From assembly GCA_964030785.1 (NCBI GenBank), contig OZ034975.1:47830069-47894068 (forward strand): a DNA stretch of 64,000 nucleotides. The letters run 5' to 3'. Below the pieces are notes generated by a model that was not told the origin of the DNA, made no database searches, and saw nothing but the letters and a program-made list of their open reading frames with translations. The DNA is from Siderastrea siderea. Its lineage: Eukaryota; Cnidaria; Anthozoa; Scleractinia; Rhizangiidae. Positions within the stretch are counted from its first letter, which is position 1. Each line of letters starts with the position of its first letter. A program made the translations under genes and the position numbers. Of this stretch, positions 62,077-64,000 are shown piece by piece.

Positions 62077-64000
62077 TCCAAGAAGCAGGTGATTCAAGAT
62101 AGCCACGGTTTGAGATTATGGGAGTCCACTGTAAATATGTGAGAATGAATTTGTTGCTGGAACACAAAGGCATGGCCACTGTGGAGAGGTGACTTTGACC
62201 CTAGTTATGTCAACTGGCATAAAAACTTAAAAAAACACATTATCGTATTTGGTCTACTTCTATGAAATTTTGCCACGAAAATGGTCTTGCAAAGATCTCT
62301 TTTTTTTTTTCGAAAATAAATTTGCAACCCCCAGCAACTTTGTGAGTTTTTTGGTTTTGCAAATTTGTTATGAGGTATTGATCATGTTACCCTGTGACCT
62401 GCTATACATAAGCTATATTTTAGGAGGTAAGCTTAGTACGTCTGAAAACTGGAGCATTTCTGAAACTTTCAAGACCTTTCAAATGGTCTATCAAACTGCA
62501 TCTTCTCAACATTAGATTAAGCTGTAGTTTCAATCACTGAACAAGTCCAAAGTCTTTCTTGCCTTTAAACCAACAAACCTGAGTATACAAGTTATTCTAC
62601 ACTGTCCATTTTTTTTCTACCTTTAGACTGGGAGCTTCACAAGCTAAGTGGGAGAAGATAATGTTCTTTCAACCACAAAATTATAGGAAAATGGAAGGTA
62701 GAAGATGACATTGGCATGTTGAACTAGAAAAGACACCAGTGGCACTGGTAAAGGATACTAACAACCTTAAATAATTTGGAATAGTTCTTGGTCCTTGTTT
62801 TCGAATATGTGATCTTAAAAGTTGGAAAATGTAAGCTTTTAATCGAGATGGAATATGTATAGGAAGGGCAAGAAATTCTCGCAAATAAATTTTCCATACA
62901 AAAGTATGGAAAAACATGTTCTTTTGGAAAATGTCCAAAATTTCATACAGTTCACAGTCCACTTGATTTTCTTCTCAAAAGTTAAAAGAGGAAAACAGGA
63001 CCTAGCGAACATAATCCTATTTCAAACATTCACAAAACATTTCTTACAACACCATTTATCACTTCATTGCAAATGCTAAATTCAGGGCATAGCTGAAATA
63101 TTCTGGGAAGATACAAGTAATAGTATAAACAACTTGTTTTAAACAACTTGTTCGTCAAATTCATGCACGCTAATTATTAACGAAACTTGTCTACCGGAAC
63201 AGGCCCACAAAGCCTCCAAGGTGAAACAAAAAAATGGAGAATTGAGGCTCTGTTTCAGCTGCAAGAAAGTTGATAACGTGACATTGCAAAGGCGTACGTG
63301 CTATTTCGCACATCTGAAGCTTGTGTCATGTCTGATAAAATGACGTGCCATGGCTTAAAAAGCTTCATCCTATCATGGCTATTTATTCAAGCATTTACGA
63401 AACACAGTACGGACGATCAACTAAGCTTATCCGTTATTAATTTTTTATACACGAAAAATGGACGAAAATTAACAACTGTCATTTCAAGGCAAGCTATCAA
63501 GCTAAAACCGTCTGTTCTTTCGATAGAAGACAATTAAAAATTCTCATAGCAAAACTATTTAAGCAAAACACTGCAACTTTCCACCAAAATCAAGACATTC
63601 GAGTTATGTTAGACAAGATCTAATAATAGGTTCTCCGGCAAAGAAAACAACTTATATTTTGTTTGATCACGTAGTTTTCAAACTAAAAGCTTTCAGAGCA
63701 AATATTTAACCTTAACGCTTTATAAATGAAAATCAAATGGGCAAACGCAAAACGACTTCTACCAAAAAAAGAACTTTCAAAAATGTAAATTTGTGTAGCT
63801 GTAGGTTTCATGAGAACAGCACGAAAATTTGTTTAAGACGTTGGAATCGTTTAAACAAGCTAATATTTTGGGTAGGCTGACCTTTGTTCGGGAGTTTCCA
63901 GGGAAATGAAATCAAGAATTTCTTTTTCACTAGCTAAAAACGAAAGCAGTTTACTTTGAATTTCAATTTGCACCATTTGAGAGCCGAGTCAATTCAAAAC
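62077..64000. other. Window end, upstream side of gene B, no exon recognised
   Basis: I looked for a minus-strand signal-peptide exon with a phase-1 donor and found none that convinces. Short frames here have no motifs. Confidence 0.5.

Noticed and set aside
1..64000. tRNA, rRNA and other structured RNA genes
   Set aside because: I looked for tRNA-like B-box words (GGTTCGAATCC and variants) and found no convincing cloverleaf. The hairpins present are repeats.

Overview
The window is animal nuclear DNA, most likely from an anthozoan cnidarian (a coral or sea anemone). It has split genes built from one-domain exons with phase-1 introns, two immunoglobulin-superfamily (IgSF) genes in a repeat-dense AT-rich background, and Ty3, DIRS-type and CR1/L2-like retroelements. 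It also holds many hairpin MITEs whose termini I associate with coral genomes. The species call is inference. The gene-structure calls below come directly from splice signals, phases and reading frames.

Layout. 1-1871: 3' part of a Ty3/gypsy element with its LTR. 1.9-17.5 kb: no intact host gene. This part holds a broken RecQ-like helicase piece (2.3-2.8 kb), a broken multicopy invertebrate protein on the minus strand (8.3-11.9 kb), a TIR element carrying a 10-bp minisatellite (12.55-13.6 kb) and a truncated LINE inserted inside a palindrome (15.0-16.5 kb). 17529-26819: gene A, plus strand, ten exons. Its 2697-nt joined reading frame codes for 898 residues: signal peptide, three Ig domains, two FN3 domains, a complete ZP module with a furin-type site, one membrane span and a short tail. 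30513-61716: gene B, minus strand, a paralogue of A. Its order is Ig, Ig, Ig, Ig (split over two exons), possibly one more Ig-like exon, Ig, FN3, FN3, then a 23-codon last exon coding for a hydrophobic C-terminus that looks like a GPI-anchor signal. The first exon of B was not found and may lie beyond the window.

Genes A and B are convergent (tail to tail), and their domains match pairwise: A Ig1/Ig2/Ig3/FN3-1/FN3-2 correspond to B Ig1/Ig2/last Ig/FN3-1/FN3-2. The shared parts of the two ectodomains are therefore anchored differently, one by a ZP-transmembrane module and one by a probable lipid anchor. A role in adhesion or self/non-self recognition is an attractive inference but is not shown by the sequence.

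The introns of B are packed with nested inverted repeats: a 4.4-kb TA-flanked foldback element, a 2.05-kb TTAA-flanked element, a 1.34-kb element with a 10-bp target duplication, a broken DIRS-like tyrosine-recombinase element inside a larger inverted repeat, and many short hairpins. The inverted-repeat load inside one transcription unit is the second notable property of the window.
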